The translations under genes were made by a program, and so were the position numbers. Below are positions 59,667-64,000 of a stretch of DNA of 64,000 bases, one piece after another (the stretch's first letter is position 1; every line of letters begins with the position of its first letter). Under the pieces are notes generated by a model. The model was not told where the DNA came from, did not search any database, and saw nothing but the letters and a program-made list of their open reading frames with translations. The stretch is taken from positions 372,001 through 436,000 of the forward strand of contig OW203769.1 of assembly GCA_934045905.1 (NCBI GenBank), written 5' to 3'. This DNA is from Leuctra nigra (taxonomy: Eukaryota > Arthropoda > Insecta > Plecoptera > Leuctridae).

Positions 59667-59667
59667 T

Positions 59668-64000
<4,333 letters not shown>

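Larger units (their letters stand above)
57861..59667. mobile_element. 1.8-kb element with GTGGAGCG hairpin and terminal fold-back
   Basis: It starts with TAGTGGAGCGGTCGCTCCAC (hairpin 57863-57880) and ends in a fold-back (59267-59666, ending TTTTTTATGGG). It is inserted in an AT-rich module whose empty counterparts are at 55965 and 62492 (GATAATCTTGTCATA), so the boundaries are resolved to within 2 bp with no long target duplication. The interior holds four diverged modules of about 270 bp (about 58273, 58540, 58810 and 59082). Lack of TIRs, a terminal hairpin and little or no duplication are Helitron/Helentron-like traits, but a clear CTRR-T end is not seen. Confidence 0.75.

Overview
The window looks like transposon- and satellite-dense, AT-rich nuclear DNA from an arthropod, most likely an insect. 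The evidence is spliceosomal introns (GT-AG, one GC-AG), two non-LTR retrotransposons, a THAP/DDE DNA transposon, many short inverted-repeat elements, several satellite arrays and no bacterial-type operon. I recognise no ordinary host gene, tRNA or rRNA. The species cannot be fixed from sequence alone.

Layout. 1-15728: a satellite array built from two related monomers, A (about 575 bp) and B (about 470 bp), in a higher-order pattern (A, AB)x4 of about 6.58 kb. 15729-17798: an element with 94-bp terminal inverted repeats (TIRs) that ends the array. 17799-21602: noncoding repeats, including a cluster of TAGGA/TCCTA palindromes, a tandem segmental duplication and a 399-bp fold-back with perfect 159-bp arms. 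21842-26501 (minus): a non-LTR retrotransposon whose repetitive upstream ORF and endonuclease-reverse transcriptase ORF share one frame and are separated by a single UGA. 26558-30134: a short MITE and a 161-bp satellite of 13 near-identical units. 30531-43690: a large mosaic of inverted and tandem repeats with nested insertions. At its centre (31581-39082) lies a DNA transposon with two convergent spliced genes: a SWIM-YqaJ exonuclease-like gene (plus strand, one in-frame stop) and a THAP-DDE_Tnp_4 transposase (minus strand, complete 505-codon frame after splicing). 44107-47857: a 116-bp satellite that runs into the 5' leader of a LINE ORF1-like gene (broken). 48689-49217: a TTAA-flanked MITE. 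50430-52632: a 5'-truncated LINE. 53224-53769: another MITE. 53828-64000: diverged AT-rich repeats of about 2.8 kb spacing, interrupted at 57861-59667 by an element carrying a second fold-back.

How the parts relate. The central transposon resembles the PIF/Harbinger-ISL2EU group: the transposase would bind through its THAP finger and cut with a D335/D411/E458 triad, while the YqaJ protein could process DNA ends. The transposase frame looks usable and the YqaJ frame does not. The MITEs are probably mobilised in trans by hAT, Tc1/mariner-like and other transposases outside this window. Several insertions have readable target duplications or a paralogous empty site in the window, so their order can be partly reconstructed.
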